DNA of 64,000 nt from Hsuehochloa calcarea (Eukaryota; Streptophyta; Magnoliopsida; Poales; Poaceae): assembly GCA_036346395.1 (NCBI GenBank), contig CM070615.1, positions 23,741,282 to 23,805,281 of the forward strand, given 5' to 3'. A program made the translations under genes and the position numbers. Under the pieces are notes generated by a model. The model was given only the letters and a program-made list of their open reading frames with translations, searched no databases and was not told the origin of the DNA. Shown in pieces: positions 43,504 to 57,541 of the stretch (position 1 is its first letter; each line of letters opens with the position of its first letter).

Positions 43504-44870
43504 TTATATGTTCTTCCTCGCCATCACCGCATTGTTAGTTGCAACCAAAACTTGTTCTTCCTCAATATCGCTAGCTGAAGTGTACTCACCATTGTCTTTA
43601 GTAAGTAAAGCTCGCTGACTTGGGCAATCGCGCATCCAGTGCCCAAATCCTTTGCAACGGTGACATTGTACATCTCTAGATCGCCCTGTCGAAGCAACAG
43701 ACGAAGCACTTTTTGTAGGGACTTGTACCTCTGTTGATTTGCTTGCATTAGGGACATACACAGGAGTGGAAGGGGCAGAAGGGGGCACACGGCTTGAGGA
43801 GGGTGCCACGTGTTGTTGCTGACTTGGCCGACCTGCAAAAGATCCTCCAAAATTGCCCCTAGGGCGAGACTGACGACCCTGCACTTCTCCTTCAGCTTTG
43901 CAAGCAAGATGGAACAAACAAGCGATAGAATTGTATTCTTTATAATCAAGTATGTCCTGAATTTCTCGGTTTAAACCTCCTAAAAATCTAGCCATCTTAG
44001 CATCTTCAGTTTCATCTAAACCACAACGCAACAAACTAGTTTGCAATTCTTGATAATAATCCTCTACAGAACTACTACCTTGTCTTAAACGTTGTAATTT
44101 ATTCAGCAAATCACGAGAATAATATGAAGGTATAAATCTATGTCTCATTGCTCTTTTCAAAGCATTCCATGTTCTAGGTATGTCCTGATGAGTACGACCA
44201 TATTCACTCCACCAAATAGATGCAAAATCAGAAAACTCACTAGTAGCAGCTCTAACTTTCTTATCTTCAGGGAATTCATGACAAGCAAATTTTTGTTCTA
44301 CGGTAAGCTCCCATGTGAGATAAGCATCAGGATCATATTTTCCAGCAAAAGAAGGCATAGTGAATTTAATTTTACCAAATGCATTATTATGGTCACGTAC
44401 CTCACGTTGATTTTGTCCCATACCTTGACGATTATGACGAAGCCGACGATGGTTACGATCATTGTGCATATTGGCTCCATCTGTTTCCGTATCAGCAGTG
44501 TAATTGTTCACATCTTCTTCTTCCACCTCATCTGCCCAAGAGCGGACCGCAGGTGGTGTGCGGCACGCAGGAGGTGGTGTGCGGCGAGCAGGAGGTGGTG
44601 CACGGCGAGCAGGAGGGTCCTCCACTCTTGGCTCATGATCATGGGTCCTGTTGTCAGCAAGTGGTTGACGCTCGAGGAGCGCAACGCGTGTGTGGAGCGC
44701 CATGAGATTTTCATTGATCTTATCCAAGGCATCGCAAACACTCTCACCGAGCGAGTGCTCAATGTGCCGCACGACTCTCTCGTGCGAGGTGTGAAAGATC
44801 CCTCACCAGTATGTCCCAAAGAGTGGTCGTTATTGTCTACACCATGTGTAGATCCATGTGACCTTGTCAT
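43504..44870 (-). CDS. Ty3/Gypsy gag polyprotein, block B copy
   Basis: Best-preserved coding sequence of the window: 422 codons open from 44772 to 43504. A Retrotrans_gag-type capsid core (about residues 135-275; DPDAYLTWELTVEQKF, FASIWWSEYGR, MRHRFIPSYYSRDLLNKLQR) is followed by an Arg/Gly/Ser-rich linker and one CCHC knuckle CHRCKGFGHWMRDC (residues 370-383). The natural start is probably ATG at 44870 (MTRSHGSTHG...), joined after a one-base shift near 44795 that block A shares. Gag forms the virus-like particle and binds RNA. With no intact pol here, it could only act with enzymes supplied in trans. Confidence 0.8.
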
Positions 44871-45614
44871 TGTTAGTAGAAAACAAAGAACCAAACATAG
44901 TGTATATGTCCCTATGAACTACTAGGTTCTGGAGTTTCACAAGTCGCTCACACTCAAGCTTATACCCAGTTCTTACCAATGCAGCAAGGAAGTGGTACAA
45001 CCGGTGGCTGGTTCGTGATACTCTCACTTGTGATCAGCCCAACGATTACGAGGAACGGCACCTACTGAGTTAGTAGGAAGTGGAGCTCGGAAGGCTAGTA
45101 TGTAGCAAAGGAATAGCAATTATTCAATTCAGCATGCAAAGTTGAAAAGCAGTTCAAAGTACTAGTCACAAGTGCTGATCCTAGTCTAATCAAAGTTTAG
45201 CTAATCAAAGCCCCACTAAGAGATGTGTATATGCGCTTTGCAAAGATAAATGTGACTTGATGTAAGCAATGAAAAACCTCACAACAAGTGCTAGGAGAGA
45301 CGTTAACCAACTACTCAAACTTCTTTGTAGGGCACAAGATGGTTCACATGATGTAGAGCACAAAAACGGAATAACGTGCAGCGTAAACAACCCCTTAGTT
45401 TAAGTAGAAAAAAATAGTTAGTTTCGAGAGATGAAAAAGTAAAGTTTTATATGACTTATATATACTCGTTTGAAAGGTTTCGATGAGATCTACAACTTTG
45501 CAGTTGAGGCAAACCCCAAATTCTGAAGGGAAGACTGAAAGAAACGGTAAAAACTGAAACTAAAAACTTGTGACGCGAATTCGGAGCCGAGAATGATCGA
45601 TTTTGGGTTCCCTG
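44871..45614 (-). other. Gypsy leader, proximal part (B)
   Basis: Collinear with 15774-16517 and non-coding. It is interrupted on the right by the solo LTR. Confidence 0.5.
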
Positions 45615-45619
45615 GAGGG

Positions 45620-48600
45620 TGTGAGGTCCCTGGATTATTAGGCTTGTAATGCTTAGTCACCAATTGACCCTAGCATCACAAATAAAATAACCCGTGTCTT
45701 CGAGACATGTATACTTCCCAGAAATGCAGTATACACACCCCTTTACAAAATTCAGGCATCAATTCCATTCATTCACATAGAACCGAAGCACAGCAACAAA
45801 CCGGAAGTTAGAATAAATAAAGGATAGTTATTACAAAAGAGAGGCCGACTGGCCAATACATATAAATACAAAAATAAACAGCGGAAGCAAAAGTGCCACA
45901 AGATGGCCATAAACAAAAGAGTCAATCAGTGTGCCTTTAACCCACAAGGCAACCGACCGGGCCGCCAAGCTAATCGTCAAACCCGCAGCACATCTCACAA
46001 AAGTGGGGCCCATGGGGCTCACCTTCCTCCTCTACAACAAATAGTTAAGCAAAGCAAATGAGTACAAAAATTGTACTCATAAGACTTACGTGTAGAATAA
46101 CAGACCTATACATATGCTACATGCAAGCTTATTTAAGTAGAGGCTATATATTTCATTTTCGGCATAAAGCAATCTTTATTTGCAATAATGTAGTACATTT
46201 AAAAGCAAGTTGACAAATCTGTTTTTAATGTTCAAATAACAGTAAAGGACAACAATAATAACAAAAGATAGAGGACAACAACAATCCTGGAAGTGACTAA
46301 ACTCATAGTCACCACAACAATAGCATGAATTACCCGTTCATGCCAACCATGTCAAATTTTAATAAAAAAGGTTGTAGTCTAGTTCTTGCACGACCTTACC
46401 AAGCATGTCCATAACCTAGGACGAGGCTATTCGAATAGTTTTATCCCTGCAGGGGTATACCAATGTACCCACACGTCAGACCGCCTTTTTGCCAAGCTAT
46501 TAAGCACACTTCCTTAGGTATGCCGGCACGGCTAAGTCCTACGAGATATTTCCAATAGTATGCATTAACTACGAGCCGCCCGTATGGATAGAAACCCATA
46601 CGTTGTGTCGGAGTCATCGTAAAGCCTCGGTCAACTACCCATCACAGGTAAAACCTTGGACAACTACGATGCCCCTCGAGGTGGAGAGCCTACCCTAATC
46701 TCTACCACCAAGACAACCAACACAAGAACACAGATACTTTTTCACACAACACACACCACCCCTCCTGCGACTCGGAGATAACACACGCCAAAGTACTCGG
46801 TCAAGAGAGGTCCCATATCCTCTCGCGTGGTTAGCACGCAAAGCGCTTGGTTTAGTGACACAAGTAACTCGGTCCTTGATGACCTAGGCACCATTCCATT
46901 CACACCAACAGATCACACCAACATACCATTGTGCCCAAGTCTAAAACAATTTTATTTTTAGTTTTGACTTTACAAAGTAACAAAGCACAAGTCTTTGGAC
47001 ACAATGGAATAATAATTAGATGTGTGATCAAGATCATCGACTAAAATCGATGATCGCCCATTACTAACTAAACTAAGCATTTCTAAGCAATTTCAATTCG
47101 CAATCTACTAAGTGACAAGAGCTCATCCATTGAACTCAAATCATAGCAAATAACCTAGGCTCATGGTAGTAGAGGATAATCAATTCCTACAGATTATGCA
47201 ACTATAGGATCCTAACCATAATTTAACAACAAAATAGCAATGCATACATACAAGTTGAAATCAATATATTAGACTTGAAAATACTTGGTATTAACATGAT
47301 CAAACCGCTTGCACGGTTGTCTTTGCTGTTCAAGATGTTGTGGAGGATCACTTAGGTGATCGATGTGCTCTTGAACCTAACGAGAAAGCGAAAAAGAACC
47401 GATAAGAACGAAGAAAACAAAAAGACTCAATAGCAAACTTTCTCCAAATGTTTTGAAAATTTTACAGCAGTAAGAGCATGATTTATAAGGAATTTAGCAA
47501 CAAGAACCAATTGATTTAGATTCTTAATGCAAAAGATATGAGCAAAACAAATCTGCTCAGCCTTATAAATCACAAATGCTACTGTTCGTTGCAACTAACA
47601 TCTTAGCAAAAATTTCTGGAGCTAAAATGAGGTTAGAAACATTTTTATCTAAAAGTTCAGTTAAAAACATAGCCAACAAAGTTTGAATCAACCAAAAAGG
47701 AATTAAAATAAAATAGTTATGTATTTTACAAGTTAATTACATTTTTGAGTTAACAAATAATCCTCTCGAAAAAATCTGAGATTAAATCGACGTGGACGAA
47801 CTTGGACTGTCGATCTTGGATCCAACGGTCCAAGTCCACGGGTCAGCGCACACTCCAGCGGCTCACAACCCCACCGTTGGATTTAGATCCAACAGTCCAC
47901 ATGGATGGAGACGTTGGGACGGTCAAAATGTTCAAATAGATGTGGGCCGTTGATGTAGAGATGGACGGCTCACAACGAAAGAACCTTCGATCGGTCCGAA
48001 CGTTCACTCGAATCTGAGCCGTAGATTAAAAATCCAATGGCCCACATGGATTGCCGCGTTCGGATGGTCCGAACGTTCACGCGATCGTGGGCCGTTGATC
48101 TAAGGATCGACGGTCCACAGCGAACCACGTTCAAAGAGCTCACGCCCAGTTCAACCGACAAAGCTCGACGGTGAAAAGAGGCTCACCGCCGGCGACTCAC
48201 AGTCACGACGGTGCGAGCAAAGGCCCAAAATGGGCACGCAATAACTGCGCACACCCGAGGACCAATTTCTACGGTTGCGGCGGTTTAAAAGCCGAAGCAA
48301 GCGGAGTTGACAGAGATGACAAAAACGGCCGAAACGAAAAAGCGAAGGAGCTCTGCTGCGGTCCAAGTAAGCGGGTACCAAGCAACTAGGGACTAAAGTG
48401 GAGTTACCTGAGCACGGGAAAGACACAGAGAAGGTTGGATCTGCTCCGATGACGAAAAAGGGTGCTTTCGGCCGAAAATGGGGATTCTCCAATTCAGCCA
48501 AGCCTTGAGGAAGATAAACGAAATTGAGCGAGTGTTAAGCTCTAGAGAAAAAAGAAGGAGCAGAGGGAGAAAGAATTAGAAAGGGAGAGAGCCACTGCTG

Positions 48601-49035
48601 TACCGCCTTCACCGTAAGCTTGAAGCTCAACAATGGCGGCAGAAGTGGTTTCGGATGAATGCAGCTCAAACAACCACTGAAGTGCTAGCTAGAGTTGCAG
48701 AGATGCTAAAGGAAGCCAAAGGGGAAGCAATGGAGCTTAAATAGAGGAAATAGCAGAGAGCAACGACAATATTTCTCCTCGGTTCAACACTGCCATGGGA
48801 GCACTTGAGAGCGACGGGAGCAGTTGAGCAATGGACTTTTGAGGGCGGTACATGATAGGCAATTAATGCGAGTAGAGAGAGCCGTTTAAAGGTGGTCATC
48901 GAGGTGACACTACGCTGCGCCCTTCTCCTCTGCTTACGCCATAGCTTGACTCAACGCACGCTCAGACTCGAGGAAGGAGACGACTCATCCACCGTTGTAT
49001 TGAAATCGGACGGTTAAAACAAACGGGATGTTATA
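45620..49035 (-). mobile_element. Nested Gypsy solo LTR, 3.42 kb, block B copy
   Basis: TGTGAGGTCCCTGG to GGGATGTTATA with target duplication GAGGG at 45615-45619 and 49036-49040, the same insertion as 16523-19941. The mutated TA terminus is shared too, so it predates the A/B split. Confidence 0.88.
47800..48125. repeat. Palindromic GATCCAACGGTCC array (B)
   Basis: Block B counterpart of 18705-19025, for example GATCTTGGATCCAACGGTCC near 47813 and CCGTTGGATTTAGATCCAAC near 47874. Confidence 0.7.
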
Positions 49036-49040
49036 GAGGG

Positions 49041-49762
49041 AGACTAGTGCATTAAGTGGAAAGTATGCGACTCGTTGTTAGCTTTCCAACGAGTCCAAGA
49101 ATGTTCAAATCAGACACCATATGCAAAAGTTGTGCCCGTTTTACTGAAGGTCTCTCAGAAACGGAAACGTACTCGGACTGGAAACCGACTCGGTTTCAAT
49201 CTTTAAATTGCTATATCTTTTGATTCCGTGGGCTAATCTTGCTGAAATTTTTTATGCAAGCTTGTGGCTATATGTAGAAGGGCTCCACCAATTTTCACTG
49301 GTTTTTGGTGTAAGATTGTTTTTTTTCTACCACGGCTTTTGTTTTGTGTGGCGGTCTCTTTCTCCTTCTATTATTTTTCCTGCCCTAGGGTTTTCCGCGA
49401 GTCGCAAAAAAAACAGCAAAGTGTTCTATCTTTTTTGGGGCAGCTTAGAGGAGTTCTAACCCACGAATTTTATGTTTAGATGTAAAAACTATGAACCCTA
49501 AAACAACGATCAAGCGACGCGAAGGAAAAACACGAGAAGCAATCTAGACAACGACCAACTAGACAATAACTAGAGCTAAAGATCAGTAACTAGACATGAC
49601 AATGCAACCAAAGATTCAACAAGCAAACTGAAAAGAAAAAATTGCAAAGGCTCAAGGGGCTCGGTATGGATGATAGATGTAAAAATTTTTTGGGCAATTT
49701 TCTGAACTCTAGGTATGAAAAACGAATCTACTACTAGAAAACACGAAACTCTCACCGAAGAA
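49041..49762 (-). other. Gypsy leader, distal part (B)
   Basis: Collinear with 19947-20660; no coding sequence. Confidence 0.5.
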
Positions 49763-49779
49763 CTGTAGCTCTGATACCA
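49763..49779 (-). other. Primer-binding site of the gag-protease Gypsy element (B)
   Basis: The minus strand reads TGGTATCAGAGCTACAG, 2 bp from the LTR end at 49782. Confidence 0.85.
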
Positions 49780-49781
49780 CC

Positions 49782-50029
49782 TGATGAACCCTAATGTTTC
49801 GATGAGAACGATAAGTCCGGTAGGCGTCGCTCAACTCTGACGATCCTGGCTATGAACACGCAAGGCTCGAAACCACGCAATCGCTGAACTGATCGACAAG
49901 TCGTTATCAACCGTGCACGAATACCCGGTTGACCTGACCACAAAGGTCGGTTCCTGCATACACCGAAGAAGCACACAAGAACAAGATAAAGTAATCTGAA
50001 ATTGCAAATAAAGATTGAAATATTAAAAT
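49782..50029 (-). mobile_element. Truncated 5' LTR of the gag-protease Gypsy element (B)
   Basis: Same 248-bp fragment as 20680-20927, cut at the same base. Confidence 0.75.
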
Positions 50030-53023
50030 TGTGGTTGTTCTATTTTACACTAGGAGGTCATCACAGGATTAAGTCCTTAATCCATCTAGGCGGTTTATAC
50101 CACATACCAGCCACTCTAGTGCACAACGGCACCCACCACTCTTTCCATCCGCCCAGATGTGGTACTAGAAAGTTGTTTAGGGTTTTGGGGAGGAAAAAAA
50201 TATTAACACAACGCGCCAGCATCCAATGACTACCCAAAACCACTTTCATAATTAAAAGATGATGATCAGAACATTTATTAACCCGGTACTTAAGCAAGAC
50301 TAGCATGGTGCTTAAGTACAACCTATGCTAGTATTTACCACATATTACTAGGGTGACATGGAGTGAGAAATTCAATTTATCAAAGGATGGATAATAATTA
50401 ATTAGTCATCAAATGAGTGTTTAACTACCTTAAGCTTTAACATACATTTGATTACAGAATTAAAGCATGCAACTTTGATATTTAAAATAAATATAACTTG
50501 CATAAAGTGTAGGCTCAAAATGATCAAAGTATTGACTCGCCTAGATCAGGTTATTGCAGCCTTGATCTTACTCAGGGCCTTCTCTGCCAGGGGCCTTGAA
50601 TTCTTGATCTGCGTCTTTCTCCGAATCTTGATCCTGCTCGAGTTGTTGATTCTTCTGGACTCTGACTCCTAATTACATGATAACAAGCGAGAAAATTGAA
50701 TAAATCCACAGAACTTCAAAAGACCAAATATATTAAAAAAAACTTTAAAATATGTTTTGCGATGAACGAGCTTAAGTGAAAAGATTTAGCGAGGAAGGGA
50801 TGTTTGACAAGATCAAACGACCAACCGAGTAATGAGGCAATGGCGGAGAAACTCTACTAGGGGAAAACAAGGGGGGAATCAAAGTCGAAGGAACGTTCGC
50901 AGGGATGCTCCACTTCGAATTTGGAAGATGGCAAGATATTGCCGATCGGGTGATGACACAGCTTGACCTAATTTTAAAACAAGAGCTTCTTTAAAATAAT
51001 GTATAATATTTGCTAAGGGTTAACCAAAATAGATTTGGGTGCGAGTTCGACAAGTGATGGGCAATATTAAAATTGACGATCACATAGTGAGTCCAAGAAT
51101 TACCACAGTTCTCTCCCGCAATTACCTGGAAATGGTGGTAATATTAAATATTATTAAATACCACTGGTGGTTTACAAACCAGAGAGAAGGATAAAAGGAC
51201 TGAGATTGTTGGGCAAGATTGGGATACTGGATAATTTTTGCCAGGCTTAAAAGACACTAAAATATTTTATCTTTGATGACTTTTGATCGGGGATGAAAAT
51301 GATGTGCTAAAACAATATTTGGACCGAGGGACACTTGATAGGATTACAAGATTAATATACACGTTTTCAAAGCAAGATATTGAGATCAACGAGTTAATCC
51401 CGAATAGCCTTCCAAAATTATTTTTAGCAAATTGCAAATTAATATCTAATACCACAAGCTTTTTACAGAAAAGCAGAAAAGTTGAATAAATTAGTTTTAA
51501 CAAAGACATGACATGATCGCAGAGATGATGGAGCGATTTTGAAAGTTATCTGCATAACTTCAATTCCATAGATTTTGCAAAATCAGCCCATAATCAATAG
51601 CTTTTAAATATTAGAGAATAAATATTTTAAAATATTTTTGCCAATTGGAAAATTCATTAATTCTGAGAGTTAACAAAATAAATAAATACAAACACATAAT
51701 AAAAGAACTCCAAAAATAACTAAACTGGTACCAAAATGTAGGTCTTGAATTTAGATAAATTTAGAAATAAATATCATAATTTTTGGAGTTAGGACGGAGG
51801 AGAATGGAGCTTCCGAAGTTTGAATTTGAATTAAATCGGGAAAAAGAAAAATGGTTCACAGCACAGGGCACTGGTCCAGAGCACAGTGCACGAGAGGGTC
51901 CATCGGAGCGTGCACACGGTCCACGGGGAAGGCGGCCTGTACCAGGGCTCACCTGTCACTTAGACAGAGAGATAAAGGGAGGAAGTGGGAGAGAGACACG
52001 GGAGGAGAGAGTAGATGTGGGGTTGCTGGGTCGGGGTGGAGGCAGCAGCGGCTGGGAAGGGCGAGGATGCCGGCGGAGGAGCGAGCAGGGTCCCGAAGCA
52101 GCGATCCACCGGTGGTGGTGGCGGCACCGGGAGGCGGATGCGACGGAGGAGGTGGGGCGAAGCAGCAGCGACCGGAGGTGGAGGGGAAGGGGGCTCGGCG
52201 AGGAGGGGAGTTGGAGGGTGGGGAGAATCTGGCGGTGAGGAAGCCGTGGAGGGTTGGCCGGGTGGAAGCTCACCGTCTGGCGAGACGGCGAGGCGGCTCG
52301 ATGGAGCAAGAAATGGCGGAGCTGCGTTGTAGCTAGGATTAAGAAGAAAGGGAAGTGGGAGGAGAAAGAAGGGGAGTGGTCGCTTAAATAGCCGAGGAGT
52401 GGGTCCGGCCGACGAACGCGAGGATGGCGACAACAAGGGCGGTGGCGTGAGCTCATGGCCTTGAGGAGAGCGCGTCACAGCACAAAGCGCGGCTTTGGCG
52501 CGGCGCGCATCGAGGAGGATGGTCGGCCGGGCGGTGCGGCGGGGCAGATAGGCACGGGGGCCCCAGAGGCGGAGCGAGAGAGGAGATGGGGGCCCGGGAG
52601 GGAGAGATAGCCGTGAGGCGGCGAACTACTGTGCCGAGGAGAGCGGAAGGACCAGGTGGCAGGGGGAATGGGTGGGGAAGTGTGCGGGAATCCGGCAGGC
52701 GGGGAAGAACCGGCCCAGGCGGAAGGGGAATTGGCGGACCAGAGCGGTAGGCTAGGCCAGGAGTGAGAGGGAGGGGAGATGGGCCGACCCAGGAGGGAGG
52801 GCTGAGCCCAGGAGAGAAATGGAGGGATAATTGAGGCAAATCCAAATTCAAAAATGACTTCAAACTCATAAATCAAAATTTGAATATGATCGGAATGTTT
52901 GAAACACAAACCTGTGCTTAGAAGGAGTTTGGTAATTTTTGAAAATAAAGCCAAATTTGGAAAACAGGTGAATATCGAAAATCGAATCAAATATTAATTA
53001 CCGTCCGAAAACGGGACGTTACA
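50030..53023 (-). mobile_element. Long LTR, 3.0 kb, block B copy
   Basis: Collinear with 20928-23930. The minus strand starts TGTAACGTCCCG at 53023, with a TATA motif in CGGCTATTTAAGCGACC near 52380-52395. Many differences from A fall in the GC-rich part at CTG/CCGG words. Confidence 0.65.
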
Positions 53024-53109
53024 TCAGAAATAAAATCCACGACCTCACAACATTTTCGCATAGGTGCACTCCATTTGCATGTCTTTCTCCACCTCTCCAT
53101 GAAGTGGTG

Positions 53110-53125
53110 CACTACTACAAAACAT
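53110..53125 (+). mobile_element. CACTA-type terminus (B)
   Basis: CACTACTACAAAACAT, same context as 24017-24032. Confidence 0.5.
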
Positions 53126-53503
53126 GCTATACTAGATGCCTGTCGTAGCAAAAACAAGCTATCTGATAAAGAAGGGGACCCTGACCGCTTAGAGAAGCTC
53201 TGGGGATCCTCGGGAGAAGGGACCAGTCAATGGCAAGAATGAGGCTTCGGGTCCGCCCCGAAGGTGACCCGGAGGGCCTACTGCTCCGGGTCTCGCGGGG
53301 CTCTGGGGACCCTCCAGGGAGGCTTCGGGTTAGCTTGTCAGGCTACTTATGGCGTTGTATGGGGATCTGTGTTGGCGTCGGTTGGGCATCGCGCCATTTA
53401 ATGGGGCGGGGCTGTTAGGTGCCCTAGGGCACACGTGTTGCTTGCTGGTTGTTTTCCGTCTGTTCGGCTTCTGATCCATGTCATTTTGCACGCCCAGACT
53501 GGC

Positions 53504-53513
53504 TATAAATATG
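53504..53513 (+). promoter_or_regulatory. TATA box of the gypsy-type transposon gene (B)
   Basis: TATAAATATG about 90-100 bp upstream of the expected ATG (53600); identical to block A. Confidence 0.5.
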
Positions 53514-53520
53514 ATGGGCT

Positions 53521-55354
53521 GTGCCCCCCAGTCCTATACCGCATTCCGTCGCCCTTAGCTGCTATGTTGTTGCTCGCCACCGCTCTGCTCGGCTAGACGA
53601 TGAAGCGCTTCAGCGTGACGAGGGTTCCGGCCCACACGCATTTGAGTTAGGCCGGTCGTTGGTGACACCAGCGGTGCTGCGGGTGTTTCACAAGGAGGGC
53701 AAGATGAGTGATCTCTCCCTCGCCCGAGCCCACAGGTTGGAGACGGTGCCGGCGCCTCGGGATAACGAGGCTGTTTTGTTCGCCTCCTTCCTTGACGCTG
53801 GCCTCCGACTTCCCTGCGTTGGGCTAGTCAGCTGTGTGCTGCAGTTGTACCGGATAGTGCTAGCCCAGTTAACCACGAGCTCCCTTGTGAAACTCGGGGT
53901 CTTTAAATGGGTAATGTATTCCACTTTGGGCCACTTTGGTAAGGTGGCTCTTCACCTATCTTCACGACGCTCACTGCCAGCCGAAGAAGAAGAGGGAGTC
54001 TGGCGAAACGCTCAATTTTTGAGAGCATAAATTTTCAGCCGAAGACGTGTTTCCTTCGGTACTTGCCAGCTCCCGCCTCCGCAACCGATGGAGAGGATCG
54101 ATTTGGACCAGTGGTGGATCTACCATACGTCCCCCTCGAATGACGGGCTGCTGTCGTCCAGGGGGGCCCATTTGGCTCAACCCATCCCCGGAGATCGAGC
54201 TGAGCTCGAGAGAGGAGTCGCTTCTGCAGCTCCTCCTGGCGGTCACGCGCAGGCTCTGCACTCGTGATCTTGTGGAGTTCTGTGCGCTCCAGATTTGGCT
54301 ACTCGCGCTGGGTTGGAACATCCGCCTTGGCGCGGAGGCTAGCGGGATTTGCCCGCTTGGTTTGCCGGAGGGCAATGATGGTAGGTATCGCTGTGGTGGT
54401 AGTGTGATGGTTAGCTTTTGTATAGTGCATATGACCTTTGTTGGTGCTTTTTGCAGCGCTTCTGGTGGACGAGGTGGTCCGCGTTGTGGAGCAACTGCTT
54501 GGTCCGTATACTGGCAAGGAGCACGCGAAGCGGGGGCTCGTGGTGCGTGAGGCACGGCTGAACCGCGGGTACCTAGACCCGGCTATCCGTCTTGAGGAGC
54601 GGCCGGACCCCGATGATGGCAAGCGACGTAAGGGTCGGCGCCCAAGAGCCAATACAACCGCCCATCGACATTGTGTCCTTGTAGTGTGGCGGGCTGCGGA
54701 CCGTCTGCCGCTTTGGTAGGTGCCTTGCCGACTTCGCCCTTGAAGGCGCCGCGTGCCCTCGGGGCGGACCGAGCATCAGTGGCTCGCCACCACCGGCCTA
54801 AGATGGGCTCGTTTTGCGTGGCGAGCCTGGCTCTCGAGGGGTCCTCTGGCGGGACTCCCTTGGGAGCGTACGGCCAAGGGACCGATGACACCCTGGTGTG
54901 AGGCGCCTTCGGCGAAGCCCCGACCACCCCTGGTGAGCTTGGCACCCTTTATTTTTCTTCTCTTTTTTTGACATTTGTTCTACAGCGGAGGAAGCGAAGG
55001 AGCTATCAACGGCGCCTCTGGTGTCGGGGTTTCTAGTGCGAGCGTCGAGCACTCCAGTGCTGGGGGGTATGACGGTGTCGACGATGCGACGCTTCTGGGG
55101 CCACTCCTACGGCTGATCTTGGGCCGTTGTGCACCAACGACTTCAAGGTCAGCGCTAGTGCGGCCGCCGTGTGTGAGGAGGTGGCCCGCTTCGCCGCTCC
55201 ACCGGTCGTGTCCGCCTTTTGAGAGGATGCCGCTTGGCGAGATGCTCCGGTGGTCGAAGTGAACTCTGCGAGGGTGAGTCGAAACTTATTTTGCTTGGTA
55301 TGTGGCTACACATTCCTGACGAAGGCATGTTCTTGCAGACGTTGATGTTGTCTC
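53521..55354 (+). pseudogene. Putative gypsy-type transposon gene (PF04195-like), block B
   Basis: A 169-codon frame (53521-54030) gives a longer unbroken core than block A: LGRSLVTPAVLRVFHKEGK, NEAVLFASFLDAGLRLPCVG, RIVLAQLTTSSLVKLGVFKW. The initial 27 residues upstream of the probable ATG at 53600 are likely not native. Later exons (54170-54550, 54470-54650, 54986-55260) follow intron-like GT...AG gaps; the acceptor TTTTTGCAG at 54447-54455 is intact here but altered in A. The last exon is interrupted by the LTR at 55355. It is a TE gene of unknown biochemical role. Confidence 0.6.
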
Positions 55355-56986
55355 TGTTGGAAATATGCGCTAGAGGCAATCATAGAGATGATGATATTTC
55401 ATTATGTTCATGATTTTGATAATATGTTATCGTGTTCCTTGAATGAATCATTTATTCTGGATCAATAAGTGCAGCGACTTGTTAGTGAACTCTTTAACTT
55501 ATATGATGTCATTCTAAATGTATCCTGTCTGAGGTCACCGGGTGAACACCGGTGGCGCTATGACTAGCACTTGTATTGATTGATAACCTTGTTTCACGGT
55601 CATGGATATGGAGATATCGAATCAATAATGTGAGTTAATGTTAGAGAACATGGTGTTGGATAGACCCATCATTGAGACACTATTGAGATTGTTATGAATC
55701 TTTGTGTCATTAGTTGGTCTCAAGTAATGATGATGTATAATCCTTAGACACGAGATCGGCATAGTTTCCTACATGTGTAATAACACTCTTAGGGGTTGCC
55801 TAACGCTACTCAATGAATCGGGTAGTTATAAAGGTAGCTTTGGGTATGCTATGAAACATGCGGAGGGATGTGACTGGTCGAGATGGGATTTGCCCCTCCT
55901 AACATAATAGGAGAGATGTCTCTGGGCCCCTCGTGGTAATCGGATAAAGAAAATGCATGGCCATGCCACTAGTGGTCGAAGTGTCGACCACATGATGTTA
56001 TCCGACACTCGATCGAGAAAGTATTGAACAGTCCATGGTTGACACATCATCTCACCTGGAATTCAACCAGGCATCGTGAGGCAAAGGGAGAATGCATGAG
56101 TAGGTTGCTTAGTTCGATCGATTCTGGGACTAGTCGTATGGAGATCTGAAATGGTCGTAGATTGGTCGAGCGTAATCATAGAATGGTAAGAACCTGGTTG
56201 TAAGGAGTTACGAACTGGTCGTGACCAAATACAACCTGGTCGTATAGAGATAAGAACTGGTCGTAAGTGATGAGGACCTAATCATAGATCATATTACATC
56301 AAGGTTCGTCTGATTTATTCTATGTGTCTTTGGGAATCGTTATGTGCTGCTAGGTACCGCTCACGACTAGTGGTCGGAAAAGAGTTTCCGAGTCATAACC
56401 GATTACACATGAACCTGTGGGGTCGCACACTTAAAGGGCAAGGATCTATTTTTGATGGTGATCTGAATTCGTATAGGCCATGAGTTCCTAATGGGCCTCC
56501 AGGTCGAGTTCCATCATGGATGCCTATATAAAGAGGGGCGGTGGCATGGGGTGCAAAACTGAAAGACGATGATCTTTGGAAGAACTCCCGAAACCCTAAT
56601 AGCCACGCCTTCTAAACCACGCTGCCGGTGCTAGCACTCCTGTGCGTGGTGATCCTGCCCCGTACGTGTGGATACCTCGGAGGTGTTGTTGCGAAGCATC
56701 AGCACTAGGACGATCCGCGACTTGTGTTGATCACCGGAGTCGGAGAAGAAGTCGCGTGGTGGGTACGACCACTCGGAGAAGCAAACGCGCGACGAGAACA
56801 ACCACTCGAAGGAGGAGACGCGTCGTAAGTACGACTACGACTGCATCAACTTACTACAATGACTCTACTTCCACTACGAGTCGGCGCGTCTAGCGGTAAT
56901 CTTGTGATCTATTACTTGTGGCGGTTCCTTGGTTGCGCGGTAATATTTTTGTTTGTGCTATCGTAGCATTGCCGTGTTTCCCTTCA
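55355..56986 (+). mobile_element. BARE/Angela-like Copia LTR, block B copy
   Basis: TGTTGGAAATATGCGCTAGA to TTTCCCTTCA, with TATATAAA at 56525-56532. It is the same insertion as 26275-27898, interrupting the same exon. Confidence 0.7.
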
Positions 56987-57194
56987 TCCCCCTCTTCCAT
57001 GTGGGGGTGACTCTCTATTTATAGTCCTCCATGAGAGGGTCTTTACATTACTCTTATAACCCTATGACGGTACTGTGTGCGTAGGGGCTGTAGGGACATT
57101 TCCTCCCTATGCTTTGGCCTTGGTCCATGGTGGGCCCTCCTAGGCCTGGTCTACCCTGCTGATGCACCCGGTCCATCCACGCTCATAGGTGCTT
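56987..57194 (-). other. TE flank with minus-strand TATA motif (B)
   Basis: Collinear with 27899-28095; no coding sequence. Confidence 0.4.
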
Positions 57195-57541
57195 CGGATC
57201 CGCTCTGAAGGTGACCCGGAGGGCGTGTTGCTCCGGGCATCGCGGGGCTTGGGAGGCCGGGTCCGCCGAAAGGTGACCAGAGGGCTCTTGCTCTGGGCCT
57301 CGCGGGGCTCGGGAGGCTTCGAGTCGCCCATGGGTGACCAGAGCCTACTACTCGGGCCTCGTGGTGCTCGAGGAACCTCAGGGGAGGCCGGTGTCCGCCA
57401 GGTGACCGGAGGGCCTGCTACTCCGGGCCTCGCGGGACTCCGGGGAACCTCCGGGGAGGCTTCGGGTCTACCCCGAAGGTGACATGGGGGGCCTACTGCT
57501 CCGGGCCTCGCGGGGCCTCGGGGACCCTCCGGTCGGGAGCC
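57195..57541. repeat. GC-rich tandem array (B)
   Basis: Counterpart of 28096-28464, about 20 bp shorter through many small losses at CCGG and CTG words. Confidence 0.75.

Noticed and set aside
44140..44925. 261-codon plus-strand frame opposite gag
   Set aside because: It is the antisense of the clearly coding gag frame (43504-44870, minus).
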